Below, piece after piece: positions 40,327 through 49,205 of a DNA stretch of 64,000 nucleotides. Location: assembly GCA_040881665.1 (NCBI GenBank), contig JBBECT010000005.1, positions 264,138-328,137 of the forward strand. Reading direction: 5' to 3'. The notes beneath the pieces were generated by a model. The model ran no database searches, was not told the origin of the DNA, and saw only the letters and a program-made list of their open reading frames with translations. Every line of letters begins with the position of its first letter. Position 1 is the stretch's first letter. Made by a program: the position numbers and the translations under genes. Source of the DNA: Actinomycetota bacterium (lineage in GTDB: Bacteria; Actinomycetota; UBA4738; HRBIN12).

Positions 40327-41346
40327 ATGGGCGCGGAGGGGTCCACGCCTGCCACGCCGCAGACGCGGCTCGAAGAGCAGATCCGGTCCCAACCCGACGA
40401 GCTGGAACGCATGCTCGGCGACCGCCCGACCCTCGACGCGATCCACGCTGCCGCCGAGGGACTCCAGCGGTGCAACCGTCTGTGGCTCGTCGGGACCGGA
40501 ACGAGCCAGCATGCGGCCGAGCTCGGAGCGGCGATGTTCCACGAGGCCGGCCGCGCCGCGAGCTGGAGCGCATCGATGCCCTTCGTCGATTGGGCCCCGG
40601 TCCTCGGGCCCCGCGACGGGGTGATCGTGATCAGCCATACCGCCGAGACGGCCTACGCCCTCTCGGCCCGTGCCCAGTCGTTCCTCGCGGGCCTGACGGT
40701 GATCCCGATCGCCCGAGAGGGCGTTCGGATCCCGGATGCGATCCCGACGGTTTCGAAGGAGACCTCGGAGACCTACACCGTCAGCTATACGACCGCGCTC
40801 CTCGCGCTCGCGATGCTCGTCCGCGCCATGGGCAGCGAGGCGATCACCGAGGACGCGCTCACACGGATCCCGGACGCGGTGCGTGCGGCGCTGGCGGACG
40901 AGACCCCCTTCGACGTCCCGCGGCCCGAACGGCTCCTCGTCGTGACCGGTGTGGGCGCCGGCGGCGTGACCGCACGGGAGGGGGCGCTCAAGGTCCGCGA
41001 AGCGGCTCGGGCCCTCGCCGAGGGTTACGACGCCGAGTACCTGCTCCACGGGTCGGCCGTTCCTCTCGACGGACGCGACCGAGTGCTCGCGATCGCGCCA
41101 CCTCAGGATGGCGAAGGGTTCCTGACGGGGGTTATCACCGCGGCCGAACGCGAAAGTGTCCCCGTCTCGTGGATCCGGGAACCGTACGGGCTCCCGGATC
41201 TGCTTGCGCAGATCCCCTTGACGGCGCGGCTCCAGGTGCTCGCGTTGCGGCTCGCGATCGAGGGCGGTGTCGATCCCGACCACGTGATCACCGGTTCCTG
41301 GGCCGACGAGGGCCTGTGGGAGATCGGCGCCCCGACCGAACCGTGA
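40327..41346 (+). CDS. SIS-domain sugar-phosphate isomerase/deaminase-like protein
   Basis: A 339-residue protein with two SIS domains and no glutaminase domain, resembling the isomerase half of GlmS and AgaS-type deaminases. It starts with EEQIRSQPDELERML, has VGTGTSQHAAELGAAMF and the serine/threonine-rich phosphosugar loop SHTAETAYAL in the first domain, and GVGAGGVTAREGALKVREAAR in the second. The substrate is probably an amino-sugar phosphate. It directly follows lexA, so it may be SOS-induced. It is convergent with hflX. Confidence 0.85.
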   Translation: MGAEGSTPATPQTRLEEQIRSQPDELERMLGDRPTLDAIHAAAEGLQRCNRLWLVGTGTSQHAAELGAAMFHEAGRAASWSASMPFVDWAPVLGPRDGVIVISHTAETAYALSARAQSFLAGLTVIPIAREGVRIPDAIPTVSKETSETYTVSYTTALLALAMLVRAMGSEAITEDALTRIPDAVRAALADETPFDVPRPERLLVVTGVGAGGVTAREGALKVREAARALAEGYDAEYLLHGSAVPLDGRDRVLAIAPPQDGEGFLTGVITAAERESVPVSWIREPYGLPDLLAQIPLTARLQVLALRLAIEGGVDPDHVITGSWADEGLWEIGAPTEP

Positions 41347-41368
41347 TGCGGCGTCTACGCAGGCGGGG

Positions 41369-42793
41369 CTACGCGGGTTCGGAACGCCGGTCCGCGGCCC
41401 GCGAAACAGCCTGTCCATCTGGTGTCGCGATGGGTCCGAGCAGATCCGATCCGAGCCCGTGCGCGGCCAGCCAGGTGCGCTGGGAGTCGGTCACCCGTAC
41501 ACGCATGTGGACACCGTCGTCGCTCGGGTCCGTTCCGAGGACCTCCGCCTCTCGGTAGAGCCGCGCGGCGACGTCCTCGCGCCCGTAGGGAACCAGCACG
41601 GCGATCTCGAGCGGGGGACGCAACAGTTCCTCGGCGGCCTCCAGCAGCGTCTGTATACCTTCTCCGGTCACGGCCGAGACCTGCACCGCGTCCGGATAGC
41701 GACGGGCGAGTCGGGCGCGCTCCACGTCCGAGAGCCGATCGACCTTGTTCAGCGCGAGGAGCTCGGGGATCTGTCCCGCGCCGATCTCCCCGAGCACCTC
41801 GCGGACGGCTCCGATCTGGCGCTCGATCTCGGGTGAGGCGGCGTCCGCGACGTGGAGCACGATCGTCGCCAGCGTCACCTCCTCGAGCGTGGACCGGAAC
41901 GCCTCCACGAGATCGTGCGGAAGCTGACGCACGAACCCCACCGTGTCGGTGATCGTCGCCTGCCGGCCGGCGGGCAAGGAAAGCTTGCGCGTCGTCGGAT
42001 CGAGGGTCGCGAACAGCTGATCGGCGACGAGAACGTCGGCTCCGGTGAGCGCGTTCGTCAAGGTCGACTTGCCGGCGTTCGTGTAGCCGGCGATCGCGAT
42101 CTGGGGAACTCCCGATCGTTCGCGGCTCGCGCGCTTGATCGCCCGCTGTTTGCCGAGCGCGACGATGTCGCGCTTGAGCTTCGCGATGCGCTTGCGGATG
42201 TGCTGGCGGTCGATCTCCATCTTCGTCTCGCCGCCCCCGAACCGCGTGCCGATGCCACCGCCGAGCCGCGACATCGCTTCACCCCAGCCCCGGAGCCGTG
42301 GCAGCAGGTAGTTCAGCTGCGCCAACTCGACCTGGGCCTTGCCCTCCTGCGAGCGGGCGTGCAGCGCGAAGATGTCGAGGATCAGCGCGGTGCGATCGAT
42401 CACGCGGACACGGAATCGTTCCTCGAGCGCTCGGAGCTGGCCCGGCGACAGCTCCCCGTCCAGGATCACGGCGTCCGCGCCGGTCGCGTGCAGCGTCCGG
42501 TGGATCTCCTCGACCTTGCCCTTGCCGACGTAGGTCGCCGTGTCGGGGACGTTCCGCGGCTGCACGACGCGCGCCACCGGATCCGCGCCCGCCGAGTCGG
42601 CGAGCGCCGCAAGCTCGTCGAGGTCCTCCTCGACGATGCCGGGCGCGACACCCACGAGCACGGCCTTCTCGCGCACGGCAGGACGCCACGTCGCGGCCAA
42701 GGGCGACTCGAGGGCGCCGGCGCCGGCGTGTGTGCCACGCGAACGTGTCCACGAGGGATCTGTCGTCGAGAGTTGGGGGGTGTCGTCGCTCAC
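41369..42793 (-). CDS. hflX: Ribosome-associated GTPase HflX
   Basis: A 474-residue GTPase that splits or rescues stalled ribosomes after stress. The N-terminal HflX domain (PDTATYVGKGKVEEI, GELSPGQLRALEE) and coiled linker are followed by the G domain: G1 GYTNAGKSTL, G3 DTVGF, G4 NKVD. Residues before 40 and the final 50 are variable. It starts at GTG. It follows dapD by nine bases in the miaB-miaA-dap operon. Confidence 0.95.
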   Translation of the reverse strand: MSDDTPQLSTTDPSWTRSRGTHAGAGALESPLAATWRPAVREKAVLVGVAPGIVEEDLDELAALADSAGADPVARVVQPRNVPDTATYVGKGKVEEIHRTLHATGADAVILDGELSPGQLRALEERFRVRVIDRTALILDIFALHARSQEGKAQVELAQLNYLLPRLRGWGEAMSRLGGGIGTRFGGGETKMEIDRQHIRKRIAKLKRDIVALGKQRAIKRASRERSGVPQIAIAGYTNAGKSTLTNALTGADVLVADQLFATLDPTTRKLSLPAGRQATITDTVGFVRQLPHDLVEAFRSTLEEVTLATIVLHVADAASPEIERQIGAVREVLGEIGAGQIPELLALNKVDRLSDVERARLARRYPDAVQVSAVTGEGIQTLLEAAEELLRPPLEIAVLVPYGREDVAARLYREAEVLGTDPSDDGVHMRVRVTDSQRTWLAAHGLGSDLLGPIATPDGQAVSRAADRRSEPA

Positions 42794-42802
42794 CCGACGA
42801 GC

Positions 42803-43627
42803 TTACGCGCCCTCGAGGGAGAGACCCATGTCACGAAGGGCGTCGTTCAGCTGCAGCTTCGCATCCGTTCCCTCACCGCGGTAGCCGATGATGAGCCCGC
42901 ACGGGAGCTGGTAGGTCCCGGCCGGGAACGCCCGCGGCCGCGTTCCCGGCACGACGACGGCTTCCGGAGGGACGACGCCTCGGTACTCGACCGGGTCGTC
43001 ACCGGTCACGTCGATCACGGGGGTGTTCGAGGTCAGCACGACCCCCGCTCCGAGCACCGCCCGCCGGCCCACGCGCACCCCCTCGACCACGATGCAGCGC
43101 GATCCGATGAACGCGTCGTCCTCGATCACGACCGGCACGGCCTGAATCGGCTCGAGGACGCCGCCGATCCCCACGCCCCCGGACAGGTGCACGCCGCTGC
43201 CGATCTGGGCGCACGAGCCGACCGTGGCCCACGTGTCGACCATCGTTCCCGCCCCGACCCAGGCGCCGATGTTCACGTAGCTGGGCATCAGCACGACGCC
43301 CGGTTCCAGATGCGCGCCGTACCGGGCGACCGCCGGCGGTACGACGCGAACCCCGTTCGCCGCGTGATCGGTCTTCAGAGGAAGCTTGTCGTGATACTCG
43401 AACGGACCCGCCTCCAGCGTCTCGAGCCCGCGGACCCGGAAGAAGAGCAGGACGGCCTTCTTGGCCCAGTCGTTGACGGTCCACGATCCGTCCGAGGCCC
43501 GCTCGGCGACGCGGATCTCGCCCCGGTCCAACAGCTCGATCGCACGCTCGACCGCCTCGGCGTCGGGCGGCTCCGACGGCGCGTCGAAGCTCTTCTCGAT
43601 CCGGTCACGGAGCTCCTCGTGGGTCAT
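42803..43627 (-). CDS. dapD: Tetrahydrodipicolinate N-succinyltransferase
   Basis: DapD, 274 residues, adds succinyl to tetrahydrodipicolinate on the route to meso-diaminopimelate and lysine. The N-terminal helical region precedes a left-handed beta helix of hexapeptide repeats (PSYVNIGAWVGAGTMVDTW, GSGVHLSGGVGIGGVLEP). The start overlaps the stop of dapC (ATGA). Confidence 0.94.
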   Translation of the reverse strand: MTHEELRDRIEKSFDAPSEPPDAEAVERAIELLDRGEIRVAERASDGSWTVNDWAKKAVLLFFRVRGLETLEAGPFEYHDKLPLKTDHAANGVRVVPPAVARYGAHLEPGVVLMPSYVNIGAWVGAGTMVDTWATVGSCAQIGSGVHLSGGVGIGGVLEPIQAVPVVIEDDAFIGSRCIVVEGVRVGRRAVLGAGVVLTSNTPVIDVTGDDPVEYRGVVPPEAVVVPGTRPRAFPAGTYQLPCGLIIGYRGEGTDAKLQLNDALRDMGLSLEGA

Positions 43628-44793
43628 CCGCCTACCTCCTCCAGGACGCCGTCCAACACTGCGACGGCCCGTTCGCACTCGTGCTGGGTCGGTACCATCG
43701 CGATCCGTACGTACCCCTCGCCCTCGGGGCCGAAGAACGACCCGGGAGCCACGACCGTTCCGGCTTCGTCGAGCAGGTGCATCGCGAACTCCGCGGACGG
43801 GGCTCCACCGGGCACCTCCACCCACAGGTAGAACGTCGCCGTCGATCCCACCACCCGGATCCCCTTGCGCGCGAACAGGTCCAGGAAGACCTGCCGCTTC
43901 TCGGCGTACCGGGCGCGATTCTCCTCGACGTGGGTCTCGTCGTTCCATGCGAGCACCGACGCCCGCTGGACGAACTCCTGCGGCGTGACCCCCGTCGAGG
44001 GCCGAAGCCTCTTCAGCCCGGCGATCAGCTCGGGGTCACCCGCCACGAACCCACTGCGATAGCCCGTCATCGAAGAGCGCTTGCTGAGCGTGTTGATGCA
44101 CATCACGTTGCTCAGGTCGCCGACCTGCAGCGCGGATGCCGGCGGCCCGCCCTCGAACCACAGCTCGGAGTACGCCTCGTCGGAGGCCCACACGAAGTCG
44201 TGCTCACGCGCGAGATGCGCCAGCCGTTCGTACCAGGGCAGCGGAGCGGTCGCCCCCGTGGGATTGTTCGGATAGTTCGTCCATACGAGGGCGGCACGGT
44301 CCAGCGTTGCGGTGTCGATGCCGTCGAGATCGGGGAGGAACGCGCCGCCCTCGGTCAACGGCAACCGGAGCACGTCGGCACCGACGAACCGTGCGCCCCG
44401 CTCGGGGATCGTGTAGCCGGGAGCGGTGACGATCACCAGATCCTTGCCCGCCGCCGGGTCGACGACGGCCGAGGCGAGGGAGAAGACGATCTCCTTCGAT
44501 CCCAGCGTCGGGAAGAGATCGGTCGCCGGGTCGAGCCGCACCCCGAACCGACCCTCGGCCCAGGCGGCGATCGCGTCCCGCAGCTGGGGAAGTCCCGCCG
44601 CGCGCGGATAGCTGGAGATCGGATCGATCGCGTCGATCAGTCCCTGTCGGATGAACGCGGGTGTCACCTCGCGGGGATCGCCGACGCCGAAGTCGATCAC
44701 CTCGCGTCCCGCGGTGAGCGCATTGGCCTTCGCCCGGTCGAGCGCCTCGAACGAATACGGCTCGATCCGCCTAATCCCGTGCGAGAGCGGCAT
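43624..44793 (-). CDS. dapC: N-succinyldiaminopimelate aminotransferase
   Basis: A class I/II PLP aminotransferase of 389 residues. The PLP lysine is in NTLSKRSSMTGYRSGF, with YPNNPTGA and the arginine in the C-terminal domain (YVRIAMV). Its place between dapE and dapD, with overlaps, identifies the succinyl pathway step that makes N-succinyl-LL-diaminopimelate. Alone the sequence would only say aminotransferase. Confidence 0.9.
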   Translation of the reverse strand: MPLSHGIRRIEPYSFEALDRAKANALTAGREVIDFGVGDPREVTPAFIRQGLIDAIDPISSYPRAAGLPQLRDAIAAWAEGRFGVRLDPATDLFPTLGSKEIVFSLASAVVDPAAGKDLVIVTAPGYTIPERGARFVGADVLRLPLTEGGAFLPDLDGIDTATLDRAALVWTNYPNNPTGATAPLPWYERLAHLAREHDFVWASDEAYSELWFEGGPPASALQVGDLSNVMCINTLSKRSSMTGYRSGFVAGDPELIAGLKRLRPSTGVTPQEFVQRASVLAWNDETHVEENRARYAEKRQVFLDLFARKGIRVVGSTATFYLWVEVPGGAPSAEFAMHLLDEAGTVVAPGSFFGPEGEGYVRIAMVPTQHECERAVAVLDGVLEEVGG

Positions 44794-44794
44794 C

Positions 44795-45898
44795 TTAGGG
44801 GGACTCCCCCGGCGACCGGCCCGTGAGGAGCCGGTACAGAACGTCGTAGCAGCCGACGACGTCGCCGACCCGCACCCGCTCGTCGTCGGTGTGGGCCAGC
44901 GCCGGGTCGCCGGGGCCGAAGTTGACCGCGTCCACCCCGACCAGGCCGAACTCGGCCACCGGCGTCCAGGCCTGCTTCGGCCGTGGTTCCGATCCGGCCT
45001 CCGACCGGAGACGCTCCACGAGCTCGTTGCCCTCGGGGACCGCTCCGGCCGGCGCGTTCCCGATCACCTCGACGCGCACACCGGCCGAGATCACCCAGCG
45101 GCGGAGCTGCTCCTCGGCCTCCCCGGGACTCCGATCGGGCGCGTACCGGTAGTTGACCCCGGCGCGTGCCTCCGCCGGGAGGACGTTCCGGGCCGTTCCC
45201 CCCGCGATCGATGTCACGTTGACGACCTCTCGGTACACGAGGCCGTCGATCTCGACGTCCCGGGGTTGCGTGGAGGCGATCTCGCGCAGGCCGTGGATCG
45301 CGGCGTGGATCGCGTTCTCACCGTGCCACGGGCGGGCGGAGTGGGCGCTCCGACCCGAGAAGACGAGATCCGCGTTCAGGTTCCCGAGACACCCGACCTC
45401 GAGCGCGTTCCCGGTCGGCTCGAGCACGATCGCAAGGGCCGCGCGCTCGATCAACGGCGTCGCCCGCAGGAACGGCAGCAGCGCGCTCTCGGCGAACGGA
45501 AGCTCCTCACGGCCGAAGAAGCAGTAGCCCACGTCGACCGGCAGGTCGTCGCGGCCGGCGCTGCCGAGGACTCTCGCGAGCTCGACCATCACGGCGAGCC
45601 CGGCCTTCATGTCGGCGCTCCCCCGTCCCGAGACCTCGTCGGCGGTCCGAGTGAGCGGCGGGCCTCCCGGCACGGTGTCTACGTGGCCGGCCAGCACGAC
45701 GAACGGCCGGTCACCCGGCGACTCGTGCGCGTAGAAACGCACGCCCGGATCTGCCTCGTCCCCGTGCCTCGGCAGGGCCCCGATCTCCCGATCGATGTGA
45801 TCGAGGATCGCCGCCTCACTCCCGCTGACCGACGGGATCGCCACGAGCCCGGCGGTCCGTTCGGCGAGGCGTTCGGCGAGGGCCGTGTCGGTCTGCAC
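44795..45898 (-). CDS. dapE: Succinyl-diaminopimelate desuccinylase
   Basis: An M20-family zinc peptidase fold, 367 residues, which frees LL-diaminopimelate. The metal and catalytic motifs are AGHVDTVPGG, GRGSADMKAGLAV, FGREELPF and FGPGDPALAHTDDE. A TAGGAT -10 element six bases from the GTG start shows that dapE-dapC-dapD can be transcribed from their own leaderless promoter within the larger cluster. Confidence 0.93.
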   Translation of the reverse strand: MQTDTALAERLAERTAGLVAIPSVSGSEAAILDHIDREIGALPRHGDEADPGVRFYAHESPGDRPFVVLAGHVDTVPGGPPLTRTADEVSGRGSADMKAGLAVMVELARVLGSAGRDDLPVDVGYCFFGREELPFAESALLPFLRATPLIERAALAIVLEPTGNALEVGCLGNLNADLVFSGRSAHSARPWHGENAIHAAIHGLREIASTQPRDVEIDGLVYREVVNVTSIAGGTARNVLPAEARAGVNYRYAPDRSPGEAEEQLRRWVISAGVRVEVIGNAPAGAVPEGNELVERLRSEAGSEPRPKQAWTPVAEFGLVGVDAVNFGPGDPALAHTDDERVRVGDVVGCYDVLYRLLTGRSPGESP

Positions 45899-45953
45899 GG
45901 GACCATCCTAGAGTGCGGACCAGCCGAGCCACGCCCGGTGCCCGATCGCGAGG

Positions 45954-46868
45954 TCAGCTGGGACGCAGCAGACGTGCCGGGTTCACGATGCCGTCGTAGA
46001 CGTGGACCGCCGGTCCGGTCAGCGTGACGTCTCCGTCATCCCGGCGTTCCACCGTCACGGGTCCGCCCGGGAACCGCACGACCGCTCGCAGCCCGATCAG
46101 TCCCGCCTCGTTCGCCGCAACCAGGGCCGCGCACGCGCCGGTTCCACAGGCCATCGTCTCGCCGACGCCCCGTTCCCACACGCGGACCGACAGTTCGTCG
46201 CCGTCCACTGCCACGAACTCCACGTTGGTCCTCTCGGGGAACAGCTCGTGCTGCTCGAGTGCCGCGCCGATGTGGGACACGTGGACGCGGGCCGGGTCGT
46301 CGTCGGTGAACAGCACCAGGTGCGGGTTGCCCATCGAGACGGCCGACGCCTTCATCGTGATCCCGCTCCCGAGCTCGAACGGCTCGTTCAGGAACGGCTC
46401 CCACGCCGGTCCGCGCATCGGGATCGAGGCGCGTGGGAATCGCGGAACACCCATGCCGACGCTCACCGAGAGCTCCCCGTCACGATCACCCACGCGCAGA
46501 TGCTTGATCCCAGACCGCGTCAGGACGTCGAGATGGTCTCCTCCGTCCAGCCCCTTGTCACGGACGTACGCCGCGAGGCATCGGATCCCGTTGCCACACA
46601 TCTCCGCGGTGGTCCCGTCCGCGTTGCGATGGTCCATGAAGAACTGTGCCCGTTCGGGGTCGACGTCTTGTGTCGCGGCGGTCTCCCGAGCCGCAGCCGA
46701 GCCGGGCCCGGTGATCCGGATCGTACCGTCGGCCCCGACGCCGTAGCGCCGGTGGCACAGCGCCACGGCGTCGTCGGCATGGATCCGCCGTTCGTCGAGC
46801 AGATCCTCCACCACGACGAAGTCGTTCCCGGTGCCCTGGTACTTCGAGAACCGGAGTTCGTCGCTCAT
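45954..46868 (-). CDS. dapF: Diaminopimelate epimerase
   Basis: DapF, 304 residues, turns LL- into meso-diaminopimelate for peptidoglycan and lysine. The two catalytic cysteines are in AEMCGNGIRCLA and MACGTGACAALVA, and the opening KYQGTGNDFVVVE is standard. The start overlaps the miaA stop (TGATG). A small insert of about ten residues near position 60 (RETAATQDVDPER) is longer than usual. Confidence 0.95.
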   Translation of the reverse strand: MSDELRFSKYQGTGNDFVVVEDLLDERRIHADDAVALCHRRYGVGADGTIRITGPGSAAARETAATQDVDPERAQFFMDHRNADGTTAEMCGNGIRCLAAYVRDKGLDGGDHLDVLTRSGIKHLRVGDRDGELSVSVGMGVPRFPRASIPMRGPAWEPFLNEPFELGSGITMKASAVSMGNPHLVLFTDDDPARVHVSHIGAALEQHELFPERTNVEFVAVDGDELSVRVWERGVGETMACGTGACAALVAANEAGLIGLRAVVRFPGGPVTVERRDDGDVTLTGPAVHVYDGIVNPARLLRPS

Positions 46869-47815
46869 CAGATCGATCCCCGGAGCGCCGAGGGCGTGAC
46901 CGCGATCAACATGTCCCGGAGGGTATCCACCGCCGTCGTCGCACCACCTTCTCCGACCGTGACCCAGCGCACACGTGGATCCTTGGCGAACCAGGCCATC
47001 TGGCGCCGAGCGAGGTTCCGCGTGCGCTTGGCGGTCGCGGCGACGGCCTCCTCCAGGGTCAGCTCCCCGGCCAGGTGCCGCGCGATCTCGGCGTACCCGA
47101 TCGCCTGGGTCGCGGTGAGCCGTCCGCCGAACCCGTCCCGTAGGAGCCCCGCGACCTCGCCGACGAACCCGGCATCGATCATCGCATCCACGCGGGCTCC
47201 GATCCGGGCGGCGAGCGCCGGACGTGCGATCTCGATGCCGGCGGCATGCAGGCGCTCCTGCGGGTAGCGCCCCCACGCCGCGGCGAAGTCCGAGAACGGA
47301 TGCCCGGTGATCGCGGCGACCTCGAGCGCACGGATCGTCCGCCGTTGGTTCGCCGGCTCGATCTTCGCCGCCGCCACCGGGTCGAGGTCGGCCAGGCGCG
47401 CATGGAGTCGTTCCGGCCCGAGCGCCGCCGCGCTGCGTTCGAGCTCGTGGCGCGTCCGGTCATCGGTTCCGGGGAACTCGAGGTCGTCGGCGACCGCACG
47501 CATGTACAGGCCGGATCCACCGACCAGCAACGGGGTCGAGCCGCGGCCCCGGATCGCCTCGATCGCTGCCCGGGCCAGCTGCTGGAACCGCTGCACCGTG
47601 AAGGGTTCGCTCGGATCCACGACATCGATCAGGTGGTGGGGAACCCGTGCCCGGTCGGCCTCGGTCGGCTTCGCGGTGCCGATGTCCAACCCCCGGTAGA
47701 CGAGCATCGAGTCGATCGAGACGATCTCCGCGCCGAGCCGCTCGGCGATCTCGATCCCAGCCTCGGTCTTGCCCGACGCCGTGGGACCCACCAGCGCCAG
47801 GAGGGGCTCCGACAT
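46868..47815 (-). CDS. miaA: tRNA dimethylallyltransferase
   Basis: MiaA, 315 residues, adds the isopentenyl group to A37 of tRNAs that read codons starting with U. The P-loop is GPTASGKT, followed by DSMLVYRGLDIGTAKPT, the LVGGSGLYMRA segment and the C-terminal TRNLARRQMAWF arginine motif. It lies four bases after miaB, which acts on its product. Confidence 0.95.
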   Translation of the reverse strand: MSEPLLALVGPTASGKTEAGIEIAERLGAEIVSIDSMLVYRGLDIGTAKPTEADRARVPHHLIDVVDPSEPFTVQRFQQLARAAIEAIRGRGSTPLLVGGSGLYMRAVADDLEFPGTDDRTRHELERSAAALGPERLHARLADLDPVAAAKIEPANQRRTIRALEVAAITGHPFSDFAAAWGRYPQERLHAAGIEIARPALAARIGARVDAMIDAGFVGEVAGLLRDGFGGRLTATQAIGYAEIARHLAGELTLEEAVAATAKRTRNLARRQMAWFAKDPRVRWVTVGEGGATTAVDTLRDMLIAVTPSALRGSI

Positions 47816-47819
47816 CGGC

Positions 47820-49184
47820 TCAGCGCGCCGTGGCGCCGGCGGGCGTTGGCTGGATGTCGCGGCCGGCGAGCGTGCCTGTGAGGTGGTGGGGAGCGGCGCG
47901 CGTGATCGTTGCCGGGACGAACGTGCCGGGCAGGATCTCCTCGTCCAGGTGCACGATCCGATTCGTCCGGGTCCGGCCTTGGGTCCCGCCGCCCTTCTTC
48001 CCGTCGCCCTCGATCAGGAGCTCGACCGTGCGTCCGACCTGGGCGCGACTGCGTTCGAACGAGATCGACTCCTGGAGAGCGACGAGTCGCTCGAACCGTT
48101 CCTGCACGACGGCCTTGGAGATCTGATCGGGCATCGCCGCCGCCGCCGTTGCGGGACGCGGCGAATACTGGAAGGTGTAGGCGGAGTCGAAGCGCGCCTC
48201 CTCGACGACCGCGAGCGTTGCCGCGAAGTCGTCCTCGGTCTCGCCCGGGAAGCCCACGATCAGGTCGGTGGACACCGCGACGTCGGGGATCGCCGCCCGG
48301 ATCCGTCGCAACCAATCGAGGTAGCGCTCGCTGCGGTAGGAGCGCCGCATCACCCTGAGAATCCGATCGGATCCCGACTGCAGCGGGAAGTGGATGTGCT
48401 CGCACACGCTCTCGCTCGATGCCATCGCATCGATCACGTCCGGCGTGAAGTCGTGCGGATGGGGGCTCGTGAAGCGCACGCGGCGGATCCCCTGCACCGC
48501 GTCGACCTGCCGCAGAAGATCGGCGAACAGAGGGCGGCGGCTGGATCCGGTAACCGTGAGGTCGCGGCCGAACGTGTTCACGTTCTGTCCGAGCAGGGTG
48601 ATCTCGACCACCCCGCGTGCGGCCAACCCCTGGACCTCGGCCAGGATGTCGCCGACCGAGCGCGATAGCTGCGGCCCACGGACGAGCGGCACGATGCAGA
48701 ACGTGCACGCGTTGTCGCACCCGGGCGCGATCGAGACCCAGGCCTTGAAGTCGTTGCCTCGGGCCGCCGGCAGGGCCGAGGGGAAGGTCTCGGTGTTCTC
48801 GGCGACGTCCATCTGCGGTCCCTCGGTCGCCGATCGCTCGATCAGCTCCAGCAGACCGGGAAGGGCGTGGGTGCCGACGACCACGTCGACCCAGGGAGCC
48901 TTGCGTTGGATCGTTCCCTGGTCCTTCTGCGCGAGGCATCCCGCGACGACGATCCGCATCCGGGGGTTCGCCTGCTTCAGCGGTCGCAGGTGTCCGAGGT
49001 TCCCGTACAGCCGGTTGTCGGCGTTCTCCCGGATCGCGCACGTGTTGAACACCACGACCTCGGCGGCGGCCGCGTCGGCGGCGGGCACCATCCCGTCCGC
49101 CTGCAGCAACCCGGCGATCCGCTCGGAATCGTGCTCGTTCATCTGGCACCCGAAGGTGCGAAGGAGGTATCGACGCTGCTCCAC
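47820..49184 (-). CDS. miaB: tRNA-2-methylthio-N6-dimethylallyladenosine synthase
   Basis: MiaB, 454 residues, methylthiolates the isopentenylated A37. The N-terminal UPF0004 domain has the three cluster cysteines (FGCQMNEHDSERI, FNTCAIR, GCLAQ). The radical SAM motif is CDNACTFCIVP, and a TRAM domain ends the protein. A TACGCT -10 element nine bases from its GTG start suggests a leaderless promoter for miaB-miaA-dapF. Confidence 0.95.
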   Translation of the reverse strand: MEQRRYLLRTFGCQMNEHDSERIAGLLQADGMVPAADAAAAEVVVFNTCAIRENADNRLYGNLGHLRPLKQANPRMRIVVAGCLAQKDQGTIQRKAPWVDVVVGTHALPGLLELIERSATEGPQMDVAENTETFPSALPAARGNDFKAWVSIAPGCDNACTFCIVPLVRGPQLSRSVGDILAEVQGLAARGVVEITLLGQNVNTFGRDLTVTGSSRRPLFADLLRQVDAVQGIRRVRFTSPHPHDFTPDVIDAMASSESVCEHIHFPLQSGSDRILRVMRRSYRSERYLDWLRRIRAAIPDVAVSTDLIVGFPGETEDDFAATLAVVEEARFDSAYTFQYSPRPATAAAAMPDQISKAVVQERFERLVALQESISFERSRAQVGRTVELLIEGDGKKGGGTQGRTRTNRIVHLDEEILPGTFVPATITRAAPHHLTGTLAGRDIQPTPAGATAR

Positions 49185-49205
49185 GGCGCTACGAGCGTAC
49201 CGGAG

